The notes: generated by a model from the letters alone, not told the origin. A stretch of DNA of 64,000 nt from Mycolicibacterium fluoranthenivorans (GCF_011758805.1 NZ_JAANOW010000001.1:806001-870000); one strand, 5' to 3'. Counted from the first letter of the stretch, positions 39,070 through 48,401 are shown. Numbers and translations are program-made.

Positions 39070-39624
39070 TCAGCCCGTGCGGTCGTCCTGATGAGCGGCG
39101 CGCAGTAGATCGTCGCGGGCGCGCGCCACGCGGGACCGGATGGTGCCGATCGGGCAGCCGGCGACTTCTGCGGCCTCGGCGTAACTCATCCCGAGTACCT
39201 GGGTGAGCACCAAGGCTTCGCGTCGTTCCGGTTCCAGTCCGTCGAGCAGGATCCGGATTTCGACCATGTTCTCGATCCGGCTGCCGCCGCCGAGACCACC
39301 GAGGACGTCATCCAGGTCGACGACGTGGGCCGGGCGCGGGCGGCTGGTGTTGTACCTGATCTGGTCGACCACCACCCGGCGGGCAATGGACAGCAGCCAG
39401 GTTCGGGCCGTGGACCGCCCGCTGAACCGGGGCAGTGATTTGATTGCGCGGAGAAACGTCTCCTGCGTCAGGTCATCAGCGCTGGCAGGGTCGGCCAGGT
39501 AGGCCACGGTGCGCCAGACGTCGCGCTGGGTGGCTTCGACGAAACGGCTGAGAGCCGCCTGGTCACCCCGCCCGGCAGATTTGGCGAGCTGGGTAACTTG
39601 GTCATCGTCGCCACAGTCCGCCAC
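39070..39624 (-). CDS. sigC: ECF RNA polymerase sigma factor, SigC-like
   Basis: 184 aa ECF sigma factor. Region 2 is [20 protein letters not shown] then [20 protein letters not shown] and [13 protein letters not shown]; region 4 is [25 protein letters not shown] near 145-165. The region-2 sequence closely follows SigC of M. tuberculosis as I remember it. No anti-sigma gene is adjacent, but a zinc-finger membrane protein lies at 47647. GTG start. Divergent from the copper ATPase; seven copies of a shared ECF-type promoter lie downstream of it in this cluster. The autologous promoter of sigC lacks that motif as far as I can see. Confidence 0.85.
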   Translation of the reverse strand: MADCGDDDQVTQLAKSAGRGDQAALSRFVEATQRDVWRTVAYLADPASADDLTQETFLRAIKSLPRFSGRSTARTWLLSIARRVVVDQIRYNTSRPRPAHVVDLDDVLGGLGGGSRIENMVEIRILLDGLEPERREALVLTQVLGMSYAEAAEVAGCPIGTIRSRVARARDDLLRAAHQDDRTG

Positions 39625-39651
39625 GATTCCAGAGCGTAAGCCATCGGCGCC

Positions 39652-39678
39652 GGGAACTCTTTGCGGTGTCGGGACGAC
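39652..39678 (+). promoter_or_regulatory. ECF promoter box 1 (GGGAAC-N17-CGAC), ctpB
   Basis: GGGAAC at 39652-39657, a 17-base spacer and CGAC at 39675-39678, 55 bases upstream of the ctpB ATG. It is one of seven identical-geometry copies in this cluster; the -35 GGAAC is typical of ECF sigma factors. Confidence 0.7.
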
Positions 39679-39732
39679 TGTTGATAGCGGGGCCAGGGCC
39701 CACGCAGATGGAGAGGGAGGTGAGGTTTCGCG

Positions 39733-42021
39733 ATGACCGCAGCACCGACGACGGCAGATGACGTGGTCGACGAAGTTCAGCGACTTCAGCTGACCATCTC
39801 CGGGATGTCGTGCGCAGCGTGCGCGGGCCGCGTCGAATCCGTGCTGAACAAGCAGCCCGGTGTCCGAGCCTCAGTGAACTTCGCCACTCGAGTCGCCACC
39901 ATCGAAGCCGACCGGGACGCCGAGGCCACCGACCTCTGCGGAGTCATCGAACGCGCGGGTTACGAGGCGCGGGTGCGCGACGCCGGCGCCGAACGTGATG
40001 ACGATCCCGACGCCGATCACGCCCGCTACCTGATGGTCCGGCTGGCCGTCGCCGCTGTCCTGTTCGTGCCACTGGCCGATCTGTCGGTGATGTTCGCCGT
40101 CGTGCCCAGCACCCGCTTCACCGGATGGCAATGGCTGCTGACCGCCCTGGCCATGCCGGTGGTGATCTGGGCGGCGTGGCCGTTCCACCGAGTGGCGTTG
40201 CGGCAGGCCCGTCACGGCGGAGCCACGATGGAGACGCTGATCTCGGTCGGCATCACCGCCGCGACCGCGTGGTCGCTGTACACCGTCTTCGGCCACCAGC
40301 ACGCCCGCGAGGGCATCGGCATCTGGCAGGCGATCGTCGGCAGTGACGCCATCTACTTCGAGGTGGCCGCCGGCGTGACCGTCTTCGTACTGGCCGGCCG
40401 ATATTTCGAGGCCCGCGCCAAATCGAGAGCCGGCGGTGCCCTCCGCGCGCTGGCGGCGCTGAGCGCCAAGGACGTCACCCTTCTGCTGCGGGACGGGACA
40501 GAGCTGGTCATTCCCGCCGACGAACTCGCCGAACAACACCGCTTCGTGGTCCGGCCCGGCCAGACCATCGCCGCCGACGGGTTGGTCCTGGAGGGGTCCG
40601 CCTCGGTCGATATGAGCGCGATGACGGGCGAAGCCAAGCCGCACCGCGTCGACGCCGGCGACAGCGTCATCGGCGGCACCGTGGTGCTGGACGGCCGGCT
40701 CATCGTGGAGGCGGCTGCCGTCGGCGCCGACACCCGATTCGCCGGGATGGTGCGACTGGTGGAAGAGGCCCAGGCGCAGAAGGCCGACACCCAGCGGCTG
40801 GCAGATCGCATCGCCTCGGTTTTCGTCCCCGTCGTTTTCGTCATCGCCGCACTGACCGCGACTGGGTGGCTGCTGGCCGGCGGTGGGTCGGCGCAGGCAT
40901 TCTCCGCCGCGCTCGCCGTCCTGGTGATCGCCTGCCCCTGCGCACTGGGGCTGGCCACCCCGACCGCGATGATGGTGGCCTCGGGGCGGGGCGCTCAGCT
41001 GGGCATCTTTCTCAAGGGACACCGATCGTTGGAGGCCACCAAGGCGGTGGACACCGTGGTTTTCGACAAGACCGGCACGCTGACCACCGGTCGCTTGTCG
41101 ATCAGCGCCATCACCGCCGCACCGGGATGGGAAGCAGACGACCTGCTCGCCCACGCAGCGGGAGTCGAATCGGCATCCGAGCATGCCGTCGGGCTGGCGA
41201 TCACCTCGGCGTGCCCGCACGTCCCGGCTGTCGAGGACTTCGTCGCTGCGCCCGGCCGCGGTGTCAGCGGGAGGGTGGGCGACCGGTCGGTGCGGGTGGG
41301 CAAGCCGTCCTGGATCGCTGCCGGCCGCGCCGTGCCCGCGGTGGCCGCCGCCCGCAGGCAGGCCGAAGCCCGCGGTGAAACAGTCGTCTTCGTCGAGATC
41401 GACGGGCACGTGTGCGGTGCGATCGCGGTGTCCGACGGAGTCAAGGACTCCGCCGCCCGCGCCGTGGCAGCCCTGCACGCCCGGGGCTTGCGCACCGTGC
41501 TCCTGACCGGCGACAACGCCGCCGCGGCCGCCGCGGTGGCCGCGCAGGTCGGTATCGACGACGTGATCGCCGACGTGCTGCCCGACGGCAAGGTGGATGT
41601 CATCGAACAGCTCCGCGACCGCGGGCGGGTCGTGGCGATGGTGGGTGACGGCATCAACGACGGGCCCGCGCTGGCATGCGCCGATCTGGGGATGGCGATC
41701 GGCCGCGGCACCGACGTGGCGATCGGCGCCGCCGACATCATCCTGGTCCGCGACGACCTGGTGGTGATCCCGTTGGCCCTCGATCTCGCGTCAGCCACGA
41801 TGCGCACCATCAAGGTGAACATGATCTGGGCTTTCGGATACAACATCGCGGCCATCCCGATCGCCGCCGCCGGGCTGCTGAATCCGCTGATCTCCGGCGC
41901 GGCCATGGCCTTCTCGTCATTCTTCGTCGTCACGAACAGCTTGCGGTTGCGAAACTTCGCCGCCACCAAGCGTTCTTCGCGCCGGGCAAGGGAGATCGCC
42001 GATGGCTCAGCAGACTTGTGA
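39733..42021 (+). CDS. copper-transporting P1B-type ATPase, CtpB-like
   Basis: 762 aa. N-terminal HMA domain with GMSCAAC at 24-30 (Cys27, Cys30). Eight membrane helices are expected. The intramembrane CPC is at 401-403, phosphorylation motif DKTGT has Asp445, TGE is in SAMTGEAKP, and GDGINDGPA is present. The usual SEHP is SEHA here ([10 protein letters not shown]). CtpA/CtpB/CtpV-type ATPases move Cu(I); in M. tuberculosis ctpB lies near the nrp locus and Rv0102. It has a GGAGAGGGAGGTGAGG RBS and an ECF box upstream. Likely a member of the sigC-linked copper set; direction of transport is not certain from sequence. Confidence 0.9.
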   Translation: MTAAPTTADDVVDEVQRLQLTISGMSCAACAGRVESVLNKQPGVRASVNFATRVATIEADRDAEATDLCGVIERAGYEARVRDAGAERDDDPDADHARYLMVRLAVAAVLFVPLADLSVMFAVVPSTRFTGWQWLLTALAMPVVIWAAWPFHRVALRQARHGGATMETLISVGITAATAWSLYTVFGHQHAREGIGIWQAIVGSDAIYFEVAAGVTVFVLAGRYFEARAKSRAGGALRALAALSAKDVTLLLRDGTELVIPADELAEQHRFVVRPGQTIAADGLVLEGSASVDMSAMTGEAKPHRVDAGDSVIGGTVVLDGRLIVEAAAVGADTRFAGMVRLVEEAQAQKADTQRLADRIASVFVPVVFVIAALTATGWLLAGGGSAQAFSAALAVLVIACPCALGLATPTAMMVASGRGAQLGIFLKGHRSLEATKAVDTVVFDKTGTLTTGRLSISAITAAPGWEADDLLAHAAGVESASEHAVGLAITSACPHVPAVEDFVAAPGRGVSGRVGDRSVRVGKPSWIAAGRAVPAVAAARRQAEARGETVVFVEIDGHVCGAIAVSDGVKDSAARAVAALHARGLRTVLLTGDNAAAAAAVAAQVGIDDVIADVLPDGKVDVIEQLRDRGRVVAMVGDGINDGPALACADLGMAIGRGTDVAIGAADIILVRDDLVVIPLALDLASATMRTIKVNMIWAFGYNIAAIPIAAAGLLNPLISGAAMAFSSFFVVTNSLRLRNFAATKRSSRRAREIADGSADL

Positions 42022-42069
42022 CCTCCAGGGGGTGCGATGTGGCGGATGATCAAGGTGACGGCCTTACCC

Positions 42070-42525
42070 TCACCCGGCGTGGTGTGCCCGCATCTCGGGT
42101 TGTGACCGTTCGATAGGCGTCGTCGCCACCGCGACCCAACCGACGGTCAGCAGTACGGCCATGACGTCGGCGACGGCCAGCCAGGTCAACGCCGCGCCGG
42201 GCCGGCCGGTGTGAAGCCACCAGAACGCGCCGATCCCGAGTACGGCGGCCAACCCGCACGCATATGCCGCCGTACAGCAGATCCGGAAGCGGCGAAATGC
42301 CAACGCCGCCAAGGACGCCAGTGCGGCGAAGACCAAGATCCCCACCGTCACCGCCGGTATCCGGTTCGCCCCGTGCGTCGAGTGCTCGCCCGCAGCGTCA
42401 CCCCACCAGGCCACCGTGGCCGCTGCCAATATGGCGGTCATCGCCACGTGGATCGCCGTGCGCCGGCGCCCGATCCAGATATCGTCGAGGACGCGGTGCT
42501 CGATAGCTGCGAGTGCGCGCACCAT
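42070..42525 (-). CDS. small membrane protein of copper/ECF cluster
   Basis: 151 aa with about four hydrophobic helices, a short N-terminal cytosolic helix (AAIEHRVLDDIWIGRRR) and a pair of cysteines (RICCTAAYACG). No named domain recognised. ATG 42525 has a GGAAG RBS five bases upstream; the frame extends to 42627 but the promoter box (42594-42620) lies inside that extension, so a start at 42525 or GTG 42549 is more plausible. Convergent with ctpB. Possible metal-associated membrane protein; unknown. Confidence 0.65.
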   Translation of the reverse strand: MVRALAAIEHRVLDDIWIGRRRTAIHVAMTAILAAATVAWWGDAAGEHSTHGANRIPAVTVGILVFAALASLAALAFRRFRICCTAAYACGLAAVLGIGAFWWLHTGRPGAALTWLAVADVMAVLLTVGWVAVATTPIERSQPEMRAHHAG

Positions 42526-42593
42526 GGCACTTCCGTAGGAATCCGACACCCGGGCTACCCCCTTTGTTGCCTGCACAGTTGGTCGTTCGATTG

Positions 42594-42620
42594 GTCGCAC
42601 CGAGAGCCGGGTCGGTTCCC
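42594..42620 (-). promoter_or_regulatory. ECF promoter box 2 (minus strand), membrane protein
   Basis: On the minus strand GGGAAC (42615-42620), 17 bases, CGAC (42594-42597). Points toward the 42070-42525 gene, about 70 bases from its ATG. Same geometry as the other copies. Confidence 0.68.
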
Positions 42621-42691
42621 TGCCCATCGCGCGTCGAAATTCTCAGGGGTTCAGTTCCCGCGGTGGATCAATCTCACTTCGCCTCGGTCGA

Positions 42692-42718
42692 CGGAACTCC
42701 TTCGGCAAGTGTGACGAC
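42692..42718 (+). promoter_or_regulatory. ECF promoter box 3 (CGGAAC-N17-CGAC), whiB-like
   Basis: CGGAAC at 42692-42697 (first base differs from the others), 17 bases, CGAC at 42715-42718. The gene starts at 42721 or 42727, so the transcript would be leaderless or nearly so. Confidence 0.65.
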
Positions 42719-42720
42719 GA

Positions 42721-43080
42721 ATGGGCATGGCATACGAAACAAGGGAAAAGCGAGCCGGTGGCCCAAGAGGTGGCAACCCATTGTTGCGGCCCGCGATGCG
42801 CCTGGAACCGCGTGCCGAGGCATGGCAGTGGCAGACGGTCGCACATTGCCGCGGCCTGGAATCGGCGGTGTTCTTCGGCAGTGAGGGTGAGGATCGTCAG
42901 CGCCGCCGCGCTCGCGAAGCTCGCGCCAAAGCCCTGTGCGCCCAGTGCCCCGTCATCCGTCAATGCCGGGAGCACGCGCTGAATGTGGGTGAGAGATTCG
43001 GCATCTGGGGCGGCATGTCGCCGCGCGAACGATCGAAACTCACGCCACGAACGGCGCTGCAACCGATGACAACGCCTTGA
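42721..43080 (+). CDS. WhiB-family regulator in copper/ECF cluster
   Basis: 119 aa. The Fe-S cysteines are Cys43, Cys73, Cys76 and Cys82, and GIWGG is at 94-98. The N-terminal extension before the first Cys is long and Arg/Gly-rich. ATG 42721 is reported; ATG 42727 is in frame and lies seven bases after the -10 hexamer, the expected transcription start, so leaderless translation from there is likely. WhiB proteins bind 4Fe-4S clusters and DNA or sigma factors. Its place under the shared ECF box suggests regulation of metal or redox response in this cluster. Confidence 0.83.
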   Translation: MGMAYETREKRAGGPRGGNPLLRPAMRLEPRAEAWQWQTVAHCRGLESAVFFGSEGEDRQRRRAREARAKALCAQCPVIRQCREHALNVGERFGIWGGMSPRERSKLTPRTALQPMTTP

Positions 43081-43093
43081 CCGGGGGGGGTGA

Positions 43094-43480
43094 CTAGCTC
43101 GGACTGACGGTGAAGCCCCACGAACCGCGGATCTCATCACCGTCGTCGGAGGTGGCCTCCCAGTTGACGGTGTACGCGCCGGGAGGCGGAGATGGGCGCA
43201 GTGCGACGCTGTAGACCGCCCCGGAACCGTTGACCGGCCCGGTCGACCACGTCGCTTTGTCGGGGCCGGTGACCGACTCCTTGACGTTGGTCACCGCCTC
43301 ATTCCACGTCGTCGTGACTTGTGCCGGTGCCGTCGTGGCGGCATCGCGATGCGGTGCGGTGGTGACCACGAACGAGTGTGCAGACGCCACAGCGGGATTG
43401 ACCAGGGCGGCCGCCACCAATGCGGCACCACCCAAGGTGGCACCCATCCGGGCCGGGGTGATGGCGACGGTTCTCCTCAT
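43094..43480 (-). CDS. CopC-domain periplasmic copper-binding protein
   Basis: 128 aa with an N-terminal signal peptide; cleavage before the His in VASAHSFVV would give the N-terminal His that chelates Cu(II) in CopC. The Ig-like domain ends in SDDGDEIRGSWGFTV. In other CopC proteins this region reads DGH, supplying a further His ligand; here it is DGD, so that His is missing and binding may be altered. It has no fused CopD; a CopD/CtaG-type protein is encoded at 44920. Expression from the ECF box at 43530-43556 is likely. Confidence 0.82.
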   Translation of the reverse strand: MRRTVAITPARMGATLGGAALVAAALVNPAVASAHSFVVTTAPHRDAATTAPAQVTTTWNEAVTNVKESVTGPDKATWSTGPVNGSGAVYSVALRPSPPPGAYTVNWEATSDDGDEIRGSWGFTVSPS

Positions 43481-43529
43481 TGCGTGCGTCCTTCCCTCAA
43501 CGCCGATCCCCAGCGGATCTGGACCAGTA

Positions 43530-43556
43530 GTCGGTTCGGTGGTGCCGATAGTTCCC
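43530..43556 (-). promoter_or_regulatory. ECF promoter box 4 (minus strand), copC
   Basis: Minus-strand GGGAAC (43551-43556), exactly 17 bases, CGAC (43530-43533), about 50 bases upstream of the copC ATG at 43480. Confidence 0.7.
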
Positions 43557-43639
43557 GACCGCGGACATGTTTCCCCGCAGTGTTTCTCACAGTGAACCGA
43601 GCGTGATCGGCAGCCCGTTGACAGGCTGTGCTGCTAATC

Positions 43640-43760
43640 TCGCGCGGTCATCGTGAACGACGCGAAAACCGGTGAAACTCCGGTGCGGTCGCGCCACTGT
43701 AACCACTCGGCAGTGCCCTGCTTCAGCCGAGCGGAAGCCAGACTCGCACGCTCACGGCAG
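43640..43760 (+). ncRNA. cobalamin (B12) riboswitch
   Basis: The leader of the NicT gene contains the adenosylcobalamin aptamer core: CCGGTGAAACTCCGG, then GTCGCGCCACTGTAA, and the B12-box-like AGCCAGACTC near 43736-43745. The ends of the aptamer are approximate. An AGGAGG ribosome binding site at 43785-43790 lies just after it, 5 bases from the ATG at 43796, so translational control by B12 is likely. A possible -10 TAATCT is at 43635-43640. Confidence 0.88.
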
Positions 43761-43795
43761 CCACACAGGGGCGCAGCATCCCCGAGGAGGTTCAC

Positions 43796-44914
43796 ATGTC
43801 GACTCCCAGTTCAGGGGCATCGTCGGGCGGCGCAGTCACGCGCCTCATCCGAGCGTGGGACCGACGCGACTGGTGGGAGTTCGGCGCCCTCGCCGGAGCC
43901 ATCGCGCTCCTGCATATCGTCGGCTTCGGCTCACTCATCCTGCTGGTGGCCCCACACCACTACCACGTCGGCACGCAGATCTTCGGCGTCGGTCTCGGCC
44001 TGACCGCGTACACCTTCGGGCTGCGCCACGCGTTCGACGCCGATCACATCGCCGCGATCGACAACACCACCCGCAAGCTGACCGCCGACGGCGCCAAACC
44101 CAAATCGGTGGGCTTCTGGTTCGCCATGGGGCACTCGATGATGGTGCTGGCCCTGGCGGTCCTCGTCGTCGCGGCGACTCGGGTGGCCGGTGAACTGATC
44201 AGCGACGACTCGCCCGTCCGTCACACGCTGGGCATCGTGGGGACGCTCGCGTCCGGGCTGTTCCTGTGGCTGATCGGGATCATCAATGTTGTTGCCCTCA
44301 TCGGCATCTGGCGTGTGTTCACCGGGTTGCGGCAGGGACGATTCGACGAGGCCGAGCTGGAAAGTCACCTCGACGGCCGCGGGGTGCTCGCCCGTATCCT
44401 GCGACCGGTGATGAAGCGGATCAAGCATCCGATACAGATGTTCCCGGTCGGGCTCCTGTTCGGCCTGGGATTCGACACGGCCACCGAAGTGGCCCTGCTG
44501 GCACTGGCCGGCACCGGCGCGGCCGCCGGTCTGCCCTGGTTCGCCGTCCTCACGCTGCCGATCCTGTTCGCCGCGGGAATGAGTGTGATGGACACCGCCG
44601 ACGGCCTGTTCATGACCGTCGCCTACGACTGGGCCTTCGCCCATCCCGTGCGCAAGGTGTACTACAACATGACCGTCACCGGGCTGTCGGTCGCGGTCGC
44701 CCTGCTGATCGGCACCATCGAGTTGATCACCGTCATCCACGACGACCTCGGCTGGAGTGAGCCGGTCACCGACTGGATCAGTGCCATCGACCTGAACAAC
44801 TTCGGCTTCGTCATCGTAGGGCTGTTCCTGCTCACCTGGATCGTCGCCGTCGCCTACTGGCGCCTGAGCGGCATCGATCAAGGTTGGCAGCGCACCGCCG
44901 CGGGTGAGGACTGA
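43796..44914 (+). CDS. nickel/cobalt transporter NicT/HoxN family
   Basis: 372 aa membrane protein with the NiCoT signature RHAFDADHI (around residue 77) and the second motif FGLGFDTATE. About eight helices. The family imports Ni2+ or Co2+ with high affinity. The B12 riboswitch directly upstream says that it supplies cobalt for cobalamin synthesis, with uptake switched off when B12 is present. Convergent with the CtaG-like gene. It does not carry the ECF box of the cluster. Confidence 0.93.
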   Translation: MSTPSSGASSGGAVTRLIRAWDRRDWWEFGALAGAIALLHIVGFGSLILLVAPHHYHVGTQIFGVGLGLTAYTFGLRHAFDADHIAAIDNTTRKLTADGAKPKSVGFWFAMGHSMMVLALAVLVVAATRVAGELISDDSPVRHTLGIVGTLASGLFLWLIGIINVVALIGIWRVFTGLRQGRFDEAELESHLDGRGVLARILRPVMKRIKHPIQMFPVGLLFGLGFDTATEVALLALAGTGAAAGLPWFAVLTLPILFAAGMSVMDTADGLFMTVAYDWAFAHPVRKVYYNMTVTGLSVAVALLIGTIELITVIHDDLGWSEPVTDWISAIDLNNFGFVIVGLFLLTWIVAVAYWRLSGIDQGWQRTAAGED

Positions 44915-44919
44915 CCGCT

Positions 44920-46884
44920 CTACTGCCGCTTGCGCGCCAGCTCGTGCAGCATGGCGTTGTACGCATCGAAATCGTCATCGGCATAGTCGGCATCGGCATG
45001 CCGGTCAGACCTCGCCGCCGCCCGCCGATCTTGACGTGCCCACTGCGCGACCAAGGCCACCACCACCAGGATCACCGGCAGTTCACTTGATCCCCAGGCG
45101 ATCGCACCGCCGAGGTGCTGGTCGCTACTGATGCTGGCCAGCCAGGGCAGATCCACCAGTCGGTAGAACTGGCCACCCATCGTCGATGCCATGCTCATGG
45201 TCGCGATACCGAAGAAGGCATGAAACGGCATGACGGCGAACAACATTCCAAGCCGGCCCAGAAACGGCAACCGGCGCGGACCGGGGTCGATTCCGATGAT
45301 GGCCCAGAAGAACAGATAGCCCACCAGCAGGAAGTGCACGCTCATGAACTCGTGTCCCCAGTGGTAGCGCACCAGGGTGTCGAAGATCGGCGTGAAGTAC
45401 ACCGCATACAGCGAGGCGACGAACAAGACGAACGCCGTGATCGGGTTGCTCAGAAACGCGGTGAACCTCGAATGAATCAGCCACAGCAGCCATTCGCGCG
45501 GACCGGGTGGCCGGCCACCACCGGCAGCAGGCAGGACCCGCAAGGCCAGCGTCACCGGCCCACCCAGCACCAGGAGGACGGGGACGAACATGTTCAGGGT
45601 CATGTGTTCGGCCATGTGCACGCTGAACATCGCCGAACCGTAGGCCTTCACCCCGGAACTCGTGGTGAACAGCAACACCGCGCAGCCGGCCAGCCAGGCA
45701 GCCAGCCGCCCGGCCGGCCAGTGATCGCCGCGTCGGCGCAGCCGCACACATCCGACGAGATACAGCCCGGCCAGCACAATCGACGCGGTACCCAGGAATG
45801 TGTCGAACCGCCAACTCCACAGGATTGCTGACACGCTCGGCGGTTTCGGCAACGCGTATCCGAGGAACACATCCCAGGTGGTGAACTGGTGGGTGAGAAA
45901 CCGTGGGGCGGGCTGAACAGCCATCGAGGCATACAGCGCGGTCACCGCGATGACGGCCAGGGCGCCCGGGATCCATCGCGCCGGTTCGGCGGTGCGGCGC
46001 CGGAAGGCGCGCACATCGCCGAACCAGACCACCGTCCACAACGCGAGTGCAGCAATCCCCGCCCTGCCGTACGCGGTGCCCACCGGACTGGTGCCCGCGG
46101 TCAGGATCGCGAACAACGCCGCGCCATAGGTGAGGGCGATCGCCCCGGTGACCACCTGCGCGGTGAGCGCGCGGCGCGCGGGCATCCCCGATGATCCGGT
46201 AACCGCCGCAACGACTTTGAGGCCGACCGTGGCGGCGAACGCCGCAGCGAAGACAATCGCCGTGCTGGTCGCGTAGTCGTGGTCCGGCCCCTGGCCGGCG
46301 TTGCCAGTGACCGGCAGCGCGACGACTCCGACCAACACCGGGATCAGCAGCACGACGTGCGTGATCCAGCGCACCGAGAGTCGAACCGTCACAGCGGCAA
46401 TCGCAGCCATCAGCGTCACCACCACCCACGCCCGCGCCATCTCCGAGGCGACGATGGTCTGGGGGAGGGCGGCACTGGTGAGCACGTCGCCCACCGGCAC
46501 GCCTGCGCTGTGGGATGCCTGAACGACGACCATGGCGGCCGCCATCAGGGCCCACACCAGTGCCGCTCGCTCGACGAGCAGGTGCGCCGGATAGGCGAGC
46601 GCGTCGATCACGCCCGCATCGGACGGTCTGGCGGTCAGCGCGACATAGGCCAGTCCACCCACCGTCACGGCGCCCGCCAAGGTGGCCATGAAGAAACCGA
46701 CCGGCTCGGCCACCGCCGTCAGCAGCCCGGGATAGGTGTCGCCCGTGGCGCGGTAGGTGTTCGCGCCGGAGACCAGCACGTAGCCCGCCAGCGCGGCGAC
46801 ACAGCCGAGAAAGCCGACGGTGAGGGTCCAGGCAGGACGCATCGCGACCCAGCCTGGTCGCGATCGTCTCTGACTCGACGTCAT
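44920..46884 (-). CDS. CopD/CtaG-type copper membrane protein, Rv0102-like
   Basis: 654 aa multi-spanning protein. The N-terminal half resembles CopD (copper resistance membrane domain); the C-terminal half is the CtaG_caa3 domain with [27 protein letters not shown] and HLGGAIAW. The His/Met-rich helices are consistent with Cu handling or cytochrome oxidase Cu insertion. Rv0102 of M. tuberculosis, adjacent to ctpB (Rv0103c), has the same architecture. The ATG at 46884 is chosen; the frame extends to 47046 over the divergent gene. I see no ECF box at its promoter. Confidence 0.87.
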   Translation of the reverse strand: MTSSQRRSRPGWVAMRPAWTLTVGFLGCVAALAGYVLVSGANTYRATGDTYPGLLTAVAEPVGFFMATLAGAVTVGGLAYVALTARPSDAGVIDALAYPAHLLVERAALVWALMAAAMVVVQASHSAGVPVGDVLTSAALPQTIVASEMARAWVVVTLMAAIAAVTVRLSVRWITHVVLLIPVLVGVVALPVTGNAGQGPDHDYATSTAIVFAAAFAATVGLKVVAAVTGSSGMPARRALTAQVVTGAIALTYGAALFAILTAGTSPVGTAYGRAGIAALALWTVVWFGDVRAFRRRTAEPARWIPGALAVIAVTALYASMAVQPAPRFLTHQFTTWDVFLGYALPKPPSVSAILWSWRFDTFLGTASIVLAGLYLVGCVRLRRRGDHWPAGRLAAWLAGCAVLLFTTSSGVKAYGSAMFSVHMAEHMTLNMFVPVLLVLGGPVTLALRVLPAAGGGRPPGPREWLLWLIHSRFTAFLSNPITAFVLFVASLYAVYFTPIFDTLVRYHWGHEFMSVHFLLVGYLFFWAIIGIDPGPRRLPFLGRLGMLFAVMPFHAFFGIATMSMASTMGGQFYRLVDLPWLASISSDQHLGGAIAWGSSELPVILVVVALVAQWARQDRRAAARSDRHADADYADDDFDAYNAMLHELARKRQ

Positions 46885-46961
46885 CGTTGTGGGGCCTTCC
46901 AGCGGGGATGTCCTGATCTGGCCAAGTCTACGACCGTGTGTCGTAGATCCTGTTCGTCGGC

Positions 46962-46988
46962 GGGAACTTTCCCGGCCGGCGCATCGAC
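46962..46988 (+). promoter_or_regulatory. ECF promoter box 5, DUF5134 gene
   Basis: GGGAAC (46962-46967), 17 bases, CGAC (46985-46988). The DUF5134 start codons (ATG 46991, GTG 46997 in frame) lie immediately after, so the mRNA would be leaderless or nearly so. Confidence 0.68.
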
Positions 46989-46990
46989 CA

Positions 46991-47638
46991 ATGCATGTGA
47001 TCCTCGATGTGTCTCTGCGCTGGGTTGTCACCGCGCTGTTCGTCATCAGTGCAGCAGAGTGTCTCTACACGTTGCTGAGAGGTCGACGTACCTGGACACA
47101 GGTGGTGAGCCAGGGGCTGCACGTGCTGATGGCCGTGGCGATGATCGTGATGGCGTGGCCGGCCGGCGCGGCATTGCCGACGACCGGGCCGATGCTGGTC
47201 TTCTTGGCCGCGACACTGTGGTTCATCCTGATCGCCTTGGCGCACGCCGGGCACCGCGGGGTCAATGTGTATCACGCCGCGATGATGCTGGCGATGGCGT
47301 GGATGTACGCCGAGATGAGTGGCGATCTGTCGCCGGCGCCCAGCGAAGGTCTCGATCAGGGGGCAAGCGCAGGTGCGCACCACGGCTCCATGCCGGGCAT
47401 GCCCGGCATGGAGATGCCCGGCGTCGACCCCGGTGCCATGCAGGGACCTCCGCCCTTCGTCGTCGGGCTGAATTGGGTGTGTGCCGTCGGATTCACGGTG
47501 GCCGCGGTCTGGTGGTCGATCCGGCTCGCGATGCGATGGCGAGCCGATCCGGCTGCATCGGCGCGGCACCTGGTCGGCCTGGCCGCCCAAGCGATGATGG
47601 CGGCGGGCATGGCAGTGATGTTCGCCGTGCTCGTCTGA
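46991..47638 (+). CDS. DUF5134 membrane protein with Met/His-rich loop
   Basis: 215 aa. About five hydrophobic helices and a mid-protein hydrophilic loop with [15 protein letters not shown] and a further Met, typical of copper(I)-binding Met motifs. ATG 46991 is reported; GTG 46997 in frame sits seven bases after the -10 hexamer and may be the leaderless start. Its place under an ECF box and near CopD/CtaG suggests a role in copper handling; the domain itself has unknown function. Confidence 0.75.
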   Translation: MHVILDVSLRWVVTALFVISAAECLYTLLRGRRTWTQVVSQGLHVLMAVAMIVMAWPAGAALPTTGPMLVFLAATLWFILIALAHAGHRGVNVYHAAMMLAMAWMYAEMSGDLSPAPSEGLDQGASAGAHHGSMPGMPGMEMPGVDPGAMQGPPPFVVGLNWVCAVGFTVAAVWWSIRLAMRWRADPAASARHLVGLAAQAMMAAGMAVMFAVLV

Positions 47639-47646
47639 ACGCCCGC

Positions 47647-48354
47647 TCAGGCGGCCGAACCGTCGGTGGGCCACAGATGGCCTCGACGCCTGCCGCGTGA
47701 GGCGTTGTGCGGCAACACGATATCGGGTTCCGATTCGGCGGCCCGCTGCTCGGGGCCCGGGGTCACGGTGCGCCTCCACACCAGTACCGCGAGGATGGCG
47801 CCCAGCACGACGGGCAGATGTGTGAGCACCCGGGCCGCGGTGACCGCGCCGTCCATCGCGTCGATGACCACGTACGCGCCCAGCACGCCCGCGAACACCG
47901 ACAACACCCCGGCCAGCCCGGCTGCTGCGGCCGGACGGATGGCGGCCACGATCATCACGACACCGAGCGCCAATGACCACGCGGTCGACTCATTGAGCAG
48001 ATGTCCCGACACGGCCATGCCGTGGTGTTGGGCCAGGCCGAGGTTCAGGCCCACGCCCTGTGCGGCGGCGACGGCCACCTGCGTCACGCCCACCGCCAGC
48101 AGTGCGGTTCTGCGCCAGTCCCGCAGCGGCCGGCGCGTTCTGTGCGTCCGCGCGTGCGGCTCGTGGGAAACGGCGGCCAGGGGCGGCTCTGCTGCGAGCA
48201 TCCGAAGGCGAGCCGACTGCGTCGTCACCTGCTGAAGCCAACCGCGGCAGTCGGCGCACGTGTCGAGGTGCTCGTCCACCCGTGCCGACGGCACCGGCTC
48301 GCGCTCACCGTCGATTCGAGCCGACAGCGCTTCGCGCGCGACATCACATTCCAC
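47647..48354 (-). CDS. zinc-finger (zf-HC2/ZAS) anti-sigma-like membrane protein
   Basis: 235 aa. Residues 1-45 form a ZAS-type domain: MECDVAREALSARIDGE then HLDTCADCRGW (H-x3-C-x2-C with the N-terminal Cys). This binds ECF sigma factors in many systems. The rest has an Arg-rich linker and several membrane helices (about 88-205). It is transcribed from an ECF box (48364-48390) back-to-back with that of the PepSY gene. It is a good candidate for the missing anti-sigma factor of the SigC-like protein, acting as feedback; this is a hypothesis from sequence alone. Confidence 0.75.
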   Translation of the reverse strand: MECDVAREALSARIDGEREPVPSARVDEHLDTCADCRGWLQQVTTQSARLRMLAAEPPLAAVSHEPHARTHRTRRPLRDWRRTALLAVGVTQVAVAAAQGVGLNLGLAQHHGMAVSGHLLNESTAWSLALGVVMIVAAIRPAAAAGLAGVLSVFAGVLGAYVVIDAMDGAVTAARVLTHLPVVLGAILAVLVWRRTVTPGPEQRAAESEPDIVLPHNASRGRRRGHLWPTDGSAA

Positions 48355-48363
48355 GTCTCTATA

Positions 48364-48390
48364 GTCGCTGATGCCGCGGCGAATGTTCCC
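48364..48390 (-). promoter_or_regulatory. ECF promoter box 6 (minus strand), zf-HC2 gene
   Basis: Minus-strand GGGAAC (48385-48390), 17 bases, CGAC (48364-48367), just upstream of the ATG at 48354; the leader is at most a few bases. Confidence 0.7.
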
Positions 48391-48401
48391 GCCAACCTCA
48401 T

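Noticed and set aside
43593..43621. TGAACC-N17-CGTT upstream of the riboswitch as an eighth ECF promoter
   Set aside because: Differs from the common box in the first two bases and in the -10 (CGTT); a normal -10 TAATCT lies closer to the aptamer.
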